From Alphaproteobacteria bacterium (GTDB lineage Bacteria > Pseudomonadota > Alphaproteobacteria > CAAHEQ01 > UBA3637): a DNA stretch of 38,618 bases. Each line of letters starts with the position of its first letter. The stretch's first letter is position 1. The notes under the pieces are model-generated. The model had not been told where the DNA came from. It saw only the letters and a program-made list of their open reading frames with translations, and searched no databases. Positions 1 to 8,463 of the stretch are shown here, one piece after another. Made by a program: the position numbers and the translations under genes. The stretch covers positions 1-38,618 of the forward strand of contig SUUT01000001.1 of NCBI GenBank assembly GCA_015062385.1, given 5' to 3'.

Positions 1-44
1 AACATACGACTTCTCCCTATAAAGATACTACTACTTTATATTAT

Positions 45-196
45 AAAAAAAGGTACCTTTTTTTCCCTATGCGTTTCGGCAAAATCAGATTTTTACAAAA
101 ATGAATGATTATTGTTTTAATTGAATATCTTATCCAAAATTAAAAAATTTGCTAAAATGTGTAAAAAATTGTTGCATTTATACGTACCTTTTTTTA
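45..196 (-). repeat. MITE-like dispersed element, copy 1
   Basis: Read on the minus strand, this stretch aligns along most of its length with 14820-14968 and more loosely with 36391-36562. It starts with AAAAAAAGGTACGTATAAAT and ends with GGTACCTTTTTTT, so the two ends are imperfect inverted repeats built on AAAAAAAGGTAC. There is no ORF inside. The copies lie in different intergenic gaps and in both orientations, which suggests a non-autonomous mobile or REP-like element. No transposase is seen in the window. Confidence 0.6.
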
Positions 197-239
197 TAGC
201 AAGGTGTTTTAATTGTATTGTCACAACTCTTTAAACCTG

Positions 240-575
240 CTGTCATCCCAAATTGAAACCGGAATTTCGTATAAAACCGACACAAATATTCTGACATTGT
301 CGCAACGAGACCCCCGAATCAAGTCCGGAGTTGTTACTTAAAAGTGTGATATAATAAATTTGGAAGCGGATGATTGTTCTGGGGTGACGATGGGGGTAAA
401 AAGGACATAAGGTAGCGACAAGTCTTTGTATTTACCGTCATGCTGAATTTAGTTCAGCATCTGGTGGAAAGGTGGTACGGATGATTGCTGCTATCATGAC
501 TTGACTCCGGACCAAGTCCAAGGTAACAGTGGGGGTAAAGTCGTGACGATCTCCAGAAATAAATTCAGGGAGATG
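240..575. repeat. Cluster of short REP-like palindromes
   Basis: This otherwise gene-free gap holds several degenerate stem-loops. The clearest is ATGCTGAA/TTCAGCAT at 440-460, and a CTCC...GGAG stem lies around 549-573. The motif TGAATTTATTTCA with flanking GTGACGA or AACGAGA recurs at 11111-11146 and 35965-36240. I see no convincing gene between position 1 and about 633. Confidence 0.5.
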
Positions 576-633
576 AAAAACTAAAAAAAGAGAAATACAA
601 ATATAAAGAATACTAAAAATTTTCAATGTACAT

Positions 634-960
634 CTATACCGAATTATTTTCTCGTTCTCGGTTGGCATTTTCCAAATATTGTTGCATTTCATCGCCGTCA
701 CTCGGTTCAATATTCGGCTGACATTCCCCTTGTCCCGAACAGTCTAATCCCGAAAAAGAACTTTCATCGTCCACTTGGTTGTTTTTTCGTAAATCACAAA
801 GAGAAATCGGTACAATATGTGAAATTCGTTTCAAAAAATAACCACTTAACACGAGATATTTTTCCCGTGTCAGTCTTAAAAACGATTGATGTGTTATTTG
901 TTTAATGTTTTTCTTTGCGTGTTTCTTGTTTTTTAAATGATTCTGATTGGTTTCATCCAT
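634..960 (-). CDS. Small hypothetical protein (108 aa), doubtful
   Basis: A 108-residue reading frame with an ATG that follows a G-rich run (about 8 G) a few bases upstream, which can serve as a ribosome binding site. The N-terminal half is strongly basic (NHLKNKKHAKKNIK) and the C-terminal half is acidic and Asn/Glu-rich (NIEPSDGDEMQQYLENANRE). There is no signal peptide, membrane segment or recognisable domain. It lies alone, divergent from the LamG-like gene at 1126 and next to repeats. It could be a real small gene or a chance frame. Confidence 0.4.
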   Translation of the reverse strand: MDETNQNHLKNKKHAKKNIKQITHQSFLRLTREKYLVLSGYFLKRISHIVPISLCDLRKNNQVDDESSFSGLDCSGQGECQPNIEPSDGDEMQQYLENANRERENNSV

Positions 961-1065
961 TTCATCCCCCCCCTTTTTTTATATGTATATAAGCAACACA
1001 CCTTTTTTTTACAATCTCCTTTCAAAAAAATAATGTCATTTTACATTTTTTATTGAAAAAAATGA

Positions 1066-1094
1066 TTTACTGTTATAAAAAAAATTGTTATAAT
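1066..1094 (+). promoter_or_regulatory. Promoter for the LamG/prepilin unit
   Basis: TTTACT (1066-1071), a 17-bp spacer and a perfect TATAAT (1089-1094). It ends 31 bp before the ATG at 1126, which has a GAAGGGGG ribosome binding site at about 1114-1121. Confidence 0.65.
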
Positions 1095-1125
1095 ACTTGT
1101 AAACATATTATCCGAAGGGGGTTAA

Positions 1126-2913
1126 ATGGTTTTTTGGGGTACGGTTTTAGCTTTTGTTATCGGCATTATGTATTATATGATGCATCCGATGGAAGACAAA
1201 ATCAATACGATTTATATGCCTGCTTCGGAAGCATACGTTTCCAGTTTTGTTGCACAACATCAAGCCGCCAAAGATGCCGCTCGTGAAATATCCGTTTCAT
1301 TAACAAATGCAGCCCCTTTAACAAAAAAACAAAACGATGATTCAATTTGGATTTTAACCGGTTCCGGTGGTGTCGGTGAACGTAACTGGTTAGATACCTT
1401 TTTGCCGCCTGCATTGGCACTTGTATCCAGTAGCTTATTTCAACCGAAAGGTTCAACCGAATCAATGTATTCTTCTTTTGGGAGTGGAGGCGTTTCTCAA
1501 TCCGGTGGTAGTTTTGATTCAAGCAATGATCAAAATATGTTTACCAGTGTTCTATTATGTTTAGATCAACCGGAACGCCGTGAAGTCGGAGAGATATTTA
1601 AACTCGGCACATTAACAAATTGCACCTCTACCGATCCGACAAAACAACCCGATACAAAGTATGTTTTAACCTACGGACCTATTCCCAATGAATTAGATGC
1701 CCCGTATATGCGTAATAAAGTTTTATTATATGAAGCAGCTCTTGCAAAACGAACACACGGGTCTCCCGATTGCGGATATTTATATAAAGATGAAACAGGT
1801 TATTATGTACATACCTATCAATACAAAACCCGCCGTATTCCTTCACAATTTATGGCAGAGCTGGAAAAAAACGAATATCTGACAACAGATAACGGACGTG
1901 TGGGAGCACAATCCTATATTAAATCGACAACCGAAAATCCTAACACTTCCGGAGAAACAGAATATGTTGATATGCTGATTTGTATATCTCCCGTCAATAA
2001 ACCGTATCCGACAGATAATTTACTGTTCCATTATGATTCGTTAATAAATACGGGTATTCCCAAAGAACACGATACCGAATCAACAACATGGACCAATTTA
2101 GCCGGACTTTCTGCCAATGCAACCGTTAACGGTGGGAACGGGTGGTATTTCAGAGAAATAACTAACAAAGACGGAAACATTGTAAAACAACCCTATCCGG
2201 ATTCCGGCAAAAGAGGATTAACAATGGATGGCAGTCGTTATATCCAATCGGACAAAACGGTTGCCGATTTGTTCCCCGATACAGCTTCCGGTGCAACGAT
2301 TTCAATTTTTGCTCAATTTAAATCCGGTGCTTATGGTGTTTTCGGTTCATCCGGCTGTACACCGACTATTGGCAAACCCTGTATAACAGCAACATTTAAT
2401 AATGGGACATTAACGGTTGAATTAAAAGGGCAAAAAGATGAGTCCGGTGCAACAACATATTCATCCGTATCAGCAACAGTTCCAACAAACAAATTAACAC
2501 AAGTCAGTTATGTATTGAACAAAAATGCACATCAAATTTATGTGGATGGCCGACCACAACCACAACCAAACGGCAGTGTTTCTTTCGGAACGACAATCGG
2601 AACGCTTTCCGGATTAAGCGGTTCAAATATTTTATTCGGCACAACCGGTACAAGTTCAAATATGCAAGGAACAATTTACAGTATTTTAGGGCACACAATG
2701 CCTCTTTCTTTCCAAACATATTCATTAACCCCCAGTGCCGATGTATCCGATTCAACCGATATTCACATCAGCAACTGTTCCGGCAGTGATTGTTATGAAA
2801 ACAAACATCATATTAACAGTATCCCTCGCATTATGAATTCAAATATGCGACGATACAGTCCCCGTTATAAACCAAGAAAAATTGATTATTCAGCTATTAA
2901 AAAAGGAGCCTAA
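1126..2913 (+). CDS. Membrane-anchored protein with LamG/concanavalin-like domain
   Basis: A 595-aa protein with an N-terminal hydrophobic segment (residues 2-18) and then a probably extracytoplasmic body. Residues about 300-545 resemble a Laminin_G_3/concanavalin-like fold: LLFHYDSL, later GLTMDGSRYIQSD, TISIFAQFKSG, LTQVSYVLNKNAHQIYVDGR and a final IYSILGH. Such domains usually bind glycans or other surface ligands. The C-terminus is basic (RRYSPRYKPRKIDY). The ATG is set by a GAAGGGGG ribosome binding site and the promoter just upstream. The prepilin-like gene starts 2 bp after its stop, so the two are very likely co-transcribed and may form one surface appendage. The N-terminus has no clear G/xxxxE prepilin site, so it may be a simple anchored protein. 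The LamG call is by pattern, not by alignment. Confidence 0.7.
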   Translation: MVFWGTVLAFVIGIMYYMMHPMEDKINTIYMPASEAYVSSFVAQHQAAKDAAREISVSLTNAAPLTKKQNDDSIWILTGSGGVGERNWLDTFLPPALALVSSSLFQPKGSTESMYSSFGSGGVSQSGGSFDSSNDQNMFTSVLLCLDQPERREVGEIFKLGTLTNCTSTDPTKQPDTKYVLTYGPIPNELDAPYMRNKVLLYEAALAKRTHGSPDCGYLYKDETGYYVHTYQYKTRRIPSQFMAELEKNEYLTTDNGRVGAQSYIKSTTENPNTSGETEYVDMLICISPVNKPYPTDNLLFHYDSLINTGIPKEHDTESTTWTNLAGLSANATVNGGNGWYFREITNKDGNIVKQPYPDSGKRGLTMDGSRYIQSDKTVADLFPDTASGATISIFAQFKSGAYGVFGSSGCTPTIGKPCITATFNNGTLTVELKGQKDESGATTYSSVSATVPTNKLTQVSYVLNKNAHQIYVDGRPQPQPNGSVSFGTTIGTLSGLSGSNILFGTTGTSSNMQGTIYSILGHTMPLSFQTYSLTPSADVSDSTDIHISNCSGSDCYENKHHINSIPRIMNSNMRRYSPRYKPRKIDYSAIKKGA

Positions 2914-2915
2914 CC

Positions 2916-4577
2916 ATGATACGGAAAACAGATAAACAAAATGAAAAAGGGGCTTTAATTGTTGAGGTTATTGCTGTTATTGCCCTACTTGGCGTAATGG
3001 GACCACTTTTATTCCGTCAGGTTATGAGCCGAAACGAAGAAGTGGATAATATTAACATTGCCACCGAAGTACGCACGTTAAAAGAGGGGTTTGCTGCCTA
3101 TATTATGAGTAATCGGGGTGAAATTATTGAAAATTATCCCGATGGCGAATGCCATACGGTTTCGGCAGATCGTATTATCAATTTCTTACCGGGGGGGAAT
3201 GATGCCGTTGATTATTATGAATATGAATTATGTAATTTTAACGGTTTTTTACAAGGTTTTGTTACCCCACAACCGTTGGCTTTGCCGGAAAAATTGGGTT
3301 TAAAACGCTCTGCTCGTATTGCTAACCTGATTGGGGCAGACGGGGCTATTTGTCAAAACGGAAACATCAACGGTGTTGCCGGTGGATGGGGATTTGAAGA
3401 TACATTGGATTTATGTCATACAGAACCGATGTTTTTGGCAACAACAGGGATGGATACATATGTACCGGAAGTTGCTTTTGAAGATTATAGTGCCAGTTTG
3501 GTTAATATGCCGAACCGAGTCGGCTTTGAAGCACTTCAAGCATCTCATTATTTTTCTGTCGGGGCAAACTGCTATAAAAACAACCATAATACAGCCACAA
3601 ATGGTAAACAACAAAATGATGAAATTGTCGGGGCCGGCGGTTCTGTTGCTTCAGGTAACTGTGATCCGCTCTTTTGGGTTGGCAAAATGGGAACAGCTGA
3701 TACATCCGATACCGGAACGGTATATGTTAAAAACAATTTAATGATTGGGCGTAAAAATTCTTCTGCACGACAAGCCGTCGGTATTTTTGCCGATGAAAGT
3801 GATTCGGATACAAAGGGTGTTTATTCTGAAACATTATCCGATGGTAATAAAATTGAAGTTTATGATAATGCCGGTAGAGCTCGTGTTATTATCAACGGAA
3901 AAGGTGAAATTATTGCACGGGGTGAAGAAGGCTCATCCGATGCAGCGGATGGGGAAACATTGACAATTACCAATGAAAAAATTCAATCTTCCATCAAAGC
4001 AGCCAACAAAGCCGGCGAATTAGCAGAAAAAGATGCATACTATAAAGTGGATCCGGCTTACACATCCGTTATGAAAGATATTATTTTGGATTCTCGAGGG
4101 GGGGCTCGTCTGAGTGAAATCTTACCAAACTACATTAGCAAGGGTTTCTATTCAATCAATGGAATAGATAATAAAGTAAGCAAACCGACTTGCCCGGCAG
4201 GATATGCACCAGCGGTTATTGTGACGCCTATTGGATGGTCGGAAAAGGCACAACTTGATGTGTCAACACTGGCAGAAAATTTAAAAATAACCGGAAACGT
4301 TGATGTTACAAGCGGGAATGCTGAAGGTTTAACTGTTTCCGATAAGGGAACAGATACCAAAGTTGCCGTGGATGCTGATCTGGGCGGATTAACAATGGAG
4401 ATTGATGAAAAAGACACATATTACTGGGTGATCACATTTAAGGATAAGACGGGGAAGGAGGACAGAACTGATGTTTTGGCAAATGCACAAACATTCTGTG
4501 TCTTTGATACGGGTTATGGTACCGATTGGAGCGATGGTAAAAAACCAAGCAAATTAATTTTAACAAGAGAAAATTAA
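2916..4577 (+). CDS. Prepilin-like protein, PilV/shufflon-type minor pilin
   Basis: A 553-aa protein with a class III (type IV prepilin) leader: KG12/ALIVE17 places Glu at +5 after the cleavage Gly, followed by the hydrophobic helix VIAVIALLGVMGPLLF. Prepilin peptidase would cut after Gly12 and the helix would pack in a pilus or pseudopilus. The rest is long for a pilin. The segment RLSEILPNYISKGFYSING followed by CPAGYAPAVIVTPIGW resembles the constant region of PilV pilus-tip adhesins (bacterial shufflon protein family), as far as memory allows. No inverted-repeat shufflon segments or recombinase are seen. It follows the LamG gene by 2 bp and ends in a strong terminator. A secreted tip or adhesin subunit is the best guess. 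Confidence 0.7.
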   Translation: MIRKTDKQNEKGALIVEVIAVIALLGVMGPLLFRQVMSRNEEVDNINIATEVRTLKEGFAAYIMSNRGEIIENYPDGECHTVSADRIINFLPGGNDAVDYYEYELCNFNGFLQGFVTPQPLALPEKLGLKRSARIANLIGADGAICQNGNINGVAGGWGFEDTLDLCHTEPMFLATTGMDTYVPEVAFEDYSASLVNMPNRVGFEALQASHYFSVGANCYKNNHNTATNGKQQNDEIVGAGGSVASGNCDPLFWVGKMGTADTSDTGTVYVKNNLMIGRKNSSARQAVGIFADESDSDTKGVYSETLSDGNKIEVYDNAGRARVIINGKGEIIARGEEGSSDAADGETLTITNEKIQSSIKAANKAGELAEKDAYYKVDPAYTSVMKDIILDSRGGARLSEILPNYISKGFYSINGIDNKVSKPTCPAGYAPAVIVTPIGWSEKAQLDVSTLAENLKITGNVDVTSGNAEGLTVSDKGTDTKVAVDADLGGLTMEIDEKDTYYWVITFKDKTGKEDRTDVLANAQTFCVFDTGYGTDWSDGKKPSKLILTREN

Positions 4578-4623
4578 TTGCATTCATTAAACAAATCGCT
4601 ATAAAACAATAAACTCAAAAAAT

Positions 4624-4664
4624 GCCTTTAAAAATCAATAACCTGATTTTTGGAGGTGTTTTTT
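4624..4664 (+). terminator. Intrinsic terminator after prepilin gene
   Basis: A 14-bp stem, fully paired if G-U pairs are allowed (4624-4637 with 4644-4657), has a 6-nt loop and is followed by GTTTTTT. It lies 47 bp after the prepilin stop codon. Confidence 0.85.
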
Positions 4665-5258
4665 AATTTCTGATTTTCGGCAAAAAGACAAAAAACACAT
4701 CAAGCATACCGCCACTGATGCTGATTTTATATAATTTATGATGTTGAATATAACCCCATCAACATAAGCAGATAAATATAAACAGCCCTGTCCGATTAAA
4801 GATTGTTCCTCTTGCCATAAGGAACAGTAAAAAGGTTAATACCATTTATGTTAATCGATGGAATTTAATGCTTTTAGAAATCCAACTTAACTGTTTTAAT
4901 ATTCAAACAATCTATTCTTTTTACGCCCCTATCAAAAACACATTTTTAAAATTTCTAATAATAAAATAAAAAAAATCAGCATATAAATATTGCACAAAAA
5001 AACATCTATAAATATTTTTTATTTACGATTCGTTTTTTCGTTATAATATATTGAAATTAAATAATTATTTTAAAACAAACATATCAAAACATACAAAATT
5101 ATCATTTTTCGGGCAAAAAATCGGAAAATTGGCGGAAAATAAGGGTTTTAGAGAATAAATGGGGCATTAAAAAAGAAAAAAAAGCACAAAAAAGAAAAAA
5201 AATATACCCAAAAGGGGTAAAAAAATGAATTTTTTTTGAAAATCAAGCAAAAAGGGTG
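4665..5258. other. AT-rich gene-free gap
   Basis: About 590 bp with no supported ORF. Two modest hairpins are visible, TGTTGA/TCAACA at 4742-4764 and GTTCCT/AGGAAC at 4804-4826, either of which could belong to a small RNA. There is no promoter-terminator pair around them that would support such a call. Confidence 0.4.
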
Positions 5259-5287
5259 TTGACATTTACCTAAAATAAACATTAAAC
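5259..5287 (+). promoter_or_regulatory. Promoter of the HU gene
   Basis: A consensus -35 TTGACA (5259-5264), a 17-bp spacer and a weak -10 (TTAAAC, 5282-5287). The resulting leader would be about 55 nt, with AAAAGGAG just before the ATG at 5347. Confidence 0.5.
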
Positions 5288-5346
5288 TGACTTTGTCAGG
5301 GAGGTACGGCGTACACCCGTTATATCAATAAAAAAAGGAGTTTATT

Positions 5347-5622
5347 ATGAACAAACAAGATTTAATCTCATCAATGTCAGAACTTGGTCAATACACAAAA
5401 ACAGATGCAGACTGGGCATTGAAAACAACATTCAACGCTATTGCAGCAGCTTTAGAAAAAGGCGAAGAAGTCCGCATTCCGAATTTTGGTACATTTAAAG
5501 TACACAACAAAGCCGCTACAACAGGTCGTAATCCGCACACAGGCGAATCCATTAATATTCCGGCATCAAAACAACCGAAATTTACAGCTGGAAAAGGCTT
5601 AAAAGAATTAGTTAACAAATAA
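5347..5622 (+). CDS. hup: HU family DNA-binding protein
   Basis: A 91-aa protein of the usual HU/IHF length and layout. The N-terminal helices MNKQDLISSMSELGQYTKTDA are followed by the beta-arm region with RIPNFGTFKV, and the family signature GRNPHTGESINIPASKQPKF lies in residues about 60-80. It ends with KGLKELVNK. It acts as a nucleoid-associated dimer that bends DNA. It is monocistronic: its own TTGACA promoter lies upstream and an intrinsic terminator follows directly. The IHF subunits are close relatives, but the sequence reads as HU. Confidence 0.95.
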   Translation: MNKQDLISSMSELGQYTKTDADWALKTTFNAIAAALEKGEEVRIPNFGTFKVHNKAATTGRNPHTGESINIPASKQPKFTAGKGLKELVNK

Positions 5623-5646
5623 ATTAATTTTTCTGTTGACAAATAA

Positions 5647-5679
5647 AAAAAAGGATGGTATATAATAACCATCCTTTTT
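5647..5679 (+). terminator. Intrinsic terminator of the HU gene
   Basis: GGATGGT (5653-5659) pairs with ACCATCC (5668-5674). The flanking A run and TTTTT extend the stem. It sits 24 bp after the HU stop and 21 bp before the tRNA. Confidence 0.85.
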
Positions 5680-5700
5680 GAATAAGGGGAAGAAAACGAT

Positions 5701-5777
5701 GGGCGACTAGCTCAGCTGGTCAGAGCACCTCGTTTACACCGAGGGGGTCTGCGGTTCGAATCCGTAGTCGCCTACCA
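5701..5777 (+). tRNA. tRNA-Val (anticodon TAC)
   Basis: A cloverleaf with acceptor GGGCGAC/GTCGCCT (first pair G-U), D arm GCTC...GAGC, anticodon stem CCTCG/CGAGG with loop TTTACAC giving anticodon TAC, T arm with GGTTCGAATCC, discriminator A and an encoded CCA at 5775-5777. A perfect stem-loop terminator follows. The last 14 bases recur downstream in the tandem array. Confidence 0.95.
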
Positions 5778-5814
5778 ATAAAAAAAGCACTCGAAAGAGT
5801 GCTTTTTTTATTGG
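5775..5814 (+). terminator. Terminator after tRNA-Val
   Basis: CCAATAAAAAAAGCACTC, a GAAA tetraloop and the exact complement, with a run of seven T. The stem includes the CCA end of the tRNA. The right half of this hairpin is retained in each unit of the downstream array. Confidence 0.85.
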
Positions 5815-6625
5815 TAAAGCGATACGGATACGAAGTCGGAGACCTCCGAGGAGAGGGGGCAAGGTTCGGTCGCGAGCCGATGCGAGCGGACGTCCGCAGG
5901 ACGGTCTGAGCGGAGCGAAGATGGGGCGATGTGTCCGCCCCACAATAAGTAGTCGCCTACCATACTTTATTTTACATCGAAAGAGTGCTTTTTTTATTGG
6001 TAAAGCGATACGGATATGAAGCGGAGACCTCCGAGGAGAGGGGGTCAAGGTTCGGTCGCGAGCCGATGCGAGCGGACGTCCGCAGGACGGTCTGAGCGGA
6101 GCGAAGATGGGGCGGAATAATCGCCCCACAATAAGTAGTCGCCTACCATACTTTATTTTACATCGAAAGAGTGCTTTTTTTATTGGTAAAGCGATACGGA
6201 TATGAAGCGGAGACCTCCGAGGAGAGGGGGGCAAGGTTCGGTCGCGAGCCGATGCGAGCGGACGTCCGCAGGACGGTCTGAGCGGAGCGAAGATGGGGCG
6301 GAATAATCGCCCCACAATAAGTAGTCGCCTACCATACTTTATTTTACATCGAAAGAGTGCTTTTTTTATTGGTAAAGCGATACGGATATGAAGTCGCAGA
6401 CCTTCGAGGAGAGGGGGGCAAGGTTCGGTCGTTCGGCTGTTTTTAATGCAAATTCATTGCAAATATTCCTTTTTCGTGTACCCGATTGTACACGTCAAAA
6501 TGAATATTCTGATGCCTTTTGTTAAAAACAACCGACGGCGTTAGCGTAGCGGACGTCCGCAGGACGGTCTGAGCGGAGTGAAGATGGGGCGAAATAATCG
6601 CCCCACAATAAGTAGTCGCTAATCA
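5778..6625 (+). repeat. Tandem array of ~186-bp units carrying tRNA-Val 3' ends
   Basis: The 14-mer GTAGTCGCCTACCA of the tRNA (5764-5777) recurs at 5949-5962, 6135-6148 and 6321-6334, and in a decayed form (GTAGTCGCTAATCA) at 6612-6625. The spacings are 185, 186, 186 and 291 bp. Each unit also holds the right half of the tRNA terminator, GAGACCTCCGAGGAG, the perfect palindrome GCGGACGTCCGC, and a GGGGCG...CGCCCC stem. The units are clearly more GC-rich than the surroundings. The last unit contains an extra hairpin element of about 105 bp. Repeated integration and excision at the tRNA end, or unequal recombination, are possible origins. Confidence 0.85.
6434..6534. repeat. Nested hairpin insertion inside last array unit
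   Basis: The outer arms CGGCTGTTTTTAA (6434-6446) and TTAAAAACAACCG (6522-6534) enclose a second inverted repeat, CGTGTAC/GTACACG (6475-6481 and 6488-6494), plus ATATTC/GAATAT. It replaces about 14 bases of the regular unit and accounts for the extra length of that unit. It looks like a small structured insertion. Confidence 0.6.
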
Positions 6626-6756
6626 TATTTTAATAAATCTATCAATAACAGATTTATAATTCGCTATTAAGATAACTATTATTTGGGTTCAATTATGAAA
6701 TAAAAAAGAATGAAACAAGTGTTTTTTATGCAAAAGAATGCCTAAAAAATCATCAA

Positions 6757-7539
6757 TCAATATAACTTTATCATTTTATCGTGACGTTTATAAAACAAGT
6801 ATGTAAACACAAATAAGAAGCAAATATCTACTAATATAAACGGACTCTTACCGAGAAATACCAAAATCAAATATATCCCAAACATAAACAATGCTATTAC
6901 AGAGGTATATTTTTTCCAGAAAAACAAAGGTATAAACAATAATAGATTTACTACAAATAATCCAAAAACAAGATTTTCCACATCTTCTGAAAAATTATAT
7001 TTTCTAAAAAAGACAACTCCGAATGTATAAAGTAGCATCATTATAAATGGTAAATAATCTTTTTTGTAAATGATTATTTCCTGTAATGCCTTTAATTCCG
7101 AACACATATATTTGTGATATTCCGTTTCAGTCCATTCGTCTTGTTGATTTTCTTCTTGTGGCATTTGTTTGCCTTTTAAGCGATAAATTTGTTTTTTTAT
7201 AACATAATAAATTCCCCAAAATATAAAAACAACAATCAAAACAGGAAGCGCTGTTACTTTTAATCCAGTAAAAACAAGTGGCGGATAAAGAGAAATAAGT
7301 CCGGCTCCAATTACAAATTTATATGAACCATATTTAAATAACCATAAAACAGTAGCATACAAAACCGAGGTAATAATCCGAATAATCCATATTTTGAGAT
7401 GAACACCTATCCGACAATACTTCATACAAAATTTAATAAGAAACCACAAACAAACATACGGCATAACATAACTTAAAATAAGATATACCAATATGATTAA
7501 GGTATTTATCAACTCTTGTATTGTGGGAATATCATTCAT
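6757..7539 (-). CDS. Multi-pass membrane protein, paralogue 1 (unknown)
   Basis: About 260 aa from the ATG at 7539, chosen because AAGGA lies 7 bases before it; a TTG at 7557 would add six residues. There are seven or so hydrophobic segments with a cytoplasm-like charged loop (RLKGKQMPQEENQQDEWTETEYHKYM) near the middle. It is a paralogue of the next gene. Both share a RxIxSxLY segment, a YRLKGxxxP loop, a YLPF..M..YT.GV.F helix, VFLGK/AxPFxxxDICF and the C-terminus DKMIKLY. No family is recognised. It has its own promoter at 7577-7605. Confidence 0.7.
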   Translation of the reverse strand: MNDIPTIQELINTLIILVYLILSYVMPYVCLWFLIKFCMKYCRIGVHLKIWIIRIITSVLYATVLWLFKYGSYKFVIGAGLISLYPPLVFTGLKVTALPVLIVVFIFWGIYYVIKKQIYRLKGKQMPQEENQQDEWTETEYHKYMCSELKALQEIIIYKKDYLPFIMMLLYTFGVVFFRKYNFSEDVENLVFGLFVVNLLLFIPLFFWKKYTSVIALFMFGIYLILVFLGKSPFILVDICFLFVFTYLFYKRHDKMIKLY

Positions 7540-7576
7540 CAAACTATCCTTGCTCAAAGTAAAATAAGATACAGCG

Positions 7577-7605
7577 AGTATATGCTTTTAGTCTATATTT
7601 GTCAA
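7577..7605 (-). promoter_or_regulatory. Promoter of membrane paralogue 1
   Basis: On the minus strand: TTGACA (7605-7600), a 17-bp spacer and TATACT (7582-7577). The sequence around the -35 (AATATATTATTGACA) matches that of the next paralogue. Confidence 0.75.
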
Positions 7606-7658
7606 TAATATATTACTTTGCAAGCATATATAGCTTTACGAACAAATGGCTTTATGTA

Positions 7659-8432
7659 TCAATATAACTTTATCATTTTATCGTTATGTGTCCGATATAA
7701 AAACAAAAAGACAAGCATAAAACAAATATCTAACATCACAAACGGTTTTGCCCCTAAAAAGATAAGCATAAAATAAAGACAATACATAACCAGTGCCATT
7801 TGTGAGGCATATTTTGTAAAAATACTCAATAATATTACTAGAAATAAATTTATCCCGATAATCACACCGCTAAAAAGGGTTATATTTTCCGGTATAACCT
7901 TACAGAATATAACGCCTAATGTATATGCGGACATTAAGACAAACGGTAAATATGCGTGCATATCTCGGATAATTCCTTGCCAAATATCAACCCACGTTGT
8001 CATATATTTTTCGGACGCATCCCAGTCAGCCTCTCGGGGTTTCGGCGGGGGAATTTCCTCCCCCTTTAAACGATATTTTAAATAATTTATTCCCTCAATT
8101 ATTCCATATATCAAAAAAGCTGGAAAAAGATACAACCCTGCACATCCTAATAATAATTGCGGACATAAAGAAGCGATTCCCAAAGTGATTACCCAATCCC
8201 TCGTTAAATCTTCAAGAGGCACAGCAAAAAGTATCAACCAACCAACATAAAGAGCGGAGGATATTAAACGAACAATATATATGCTGATTATTTTTGGTAT
8301 TTGTATATATTTAAAAATACCATTCACAAAAAACCATGAGCATATGTACGGAATAGACATGAATGATACATAATAAACCGCACGTGTCATAATATATCCA
8401 ATATCTTCAATATTCAAAAGTTCCCTATACAT
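7659..8432 (-). CDS. Multi-pass membrane protein, paralogue 2 (unknown)
   Basis: A 257-aa hydrophobic protein with the same segment order as the preceding paralogue: about seven membrane helices around a hydrophilic loop (RLKGEEIPPPKPREADWDASEKY), and the C-terminus NDKMIKLY. The ATG at 8432 has only a weak GGGAT ribosome binding site. Its own TTGACA/TATACT promoter lies directly upstream. The tandem copies, each with the same promoter layout, point to a duplication that took the control region along. No function can be assigned. Confidence 0.7.
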   Translation of the reverse strand: MYRELLNIEDIGYIMTRAVYYVSFMSIPYICSWFFVNGIFKYIQIPKIISIYIVRLISSALYVGWLILFAVPLEDLTRDWVITLGIASLCPQLLLGCAGLYLFPAFLIYGIIEGINYLKYRLKGEEIPPPKPREADWDASEKYMTTWVDIWQGIIRDMHAYLPFVLMSAYTLGVIFCKVIPENITLFSGVIIGINLFLVILLSIFTKYASQMALVMYCLYFMLIFLGAKPFVMLDICFMLVFLFLYRTHNDKMIKLY

Positions 8433-8463
8433 TTTTTATCCCAGACAAAATATCCTATTCGTC

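Noticed and set aside
438-710. 90-aa minus-strand ORF
   Set aside because: It covers the REP-like palindromes and overlaps the better supported frame at 634-960; no ribosome binding site.
2916-4577. An active shufflon
   Set aside because: No inverted 19-bp-type recombination sites, alternative C-terminal segments or recombinase gene are seen nearby.
5734-6315. 193-aa minus-strand ORF over the tRNA and array (contains GDYGFEPQTP)
   Set aside because: It is the antisense translation of the tRNA and of the tandem units. The protein repeat mirrors the DNA repeat, and GFEP-type endings are a known artefact of tRNA genes.
5778-6625. CRISPR array
   Set aside because: The units are about 186 bp and nearly identical over their whole length, with no short repeats and unique spacers and no cas genes.
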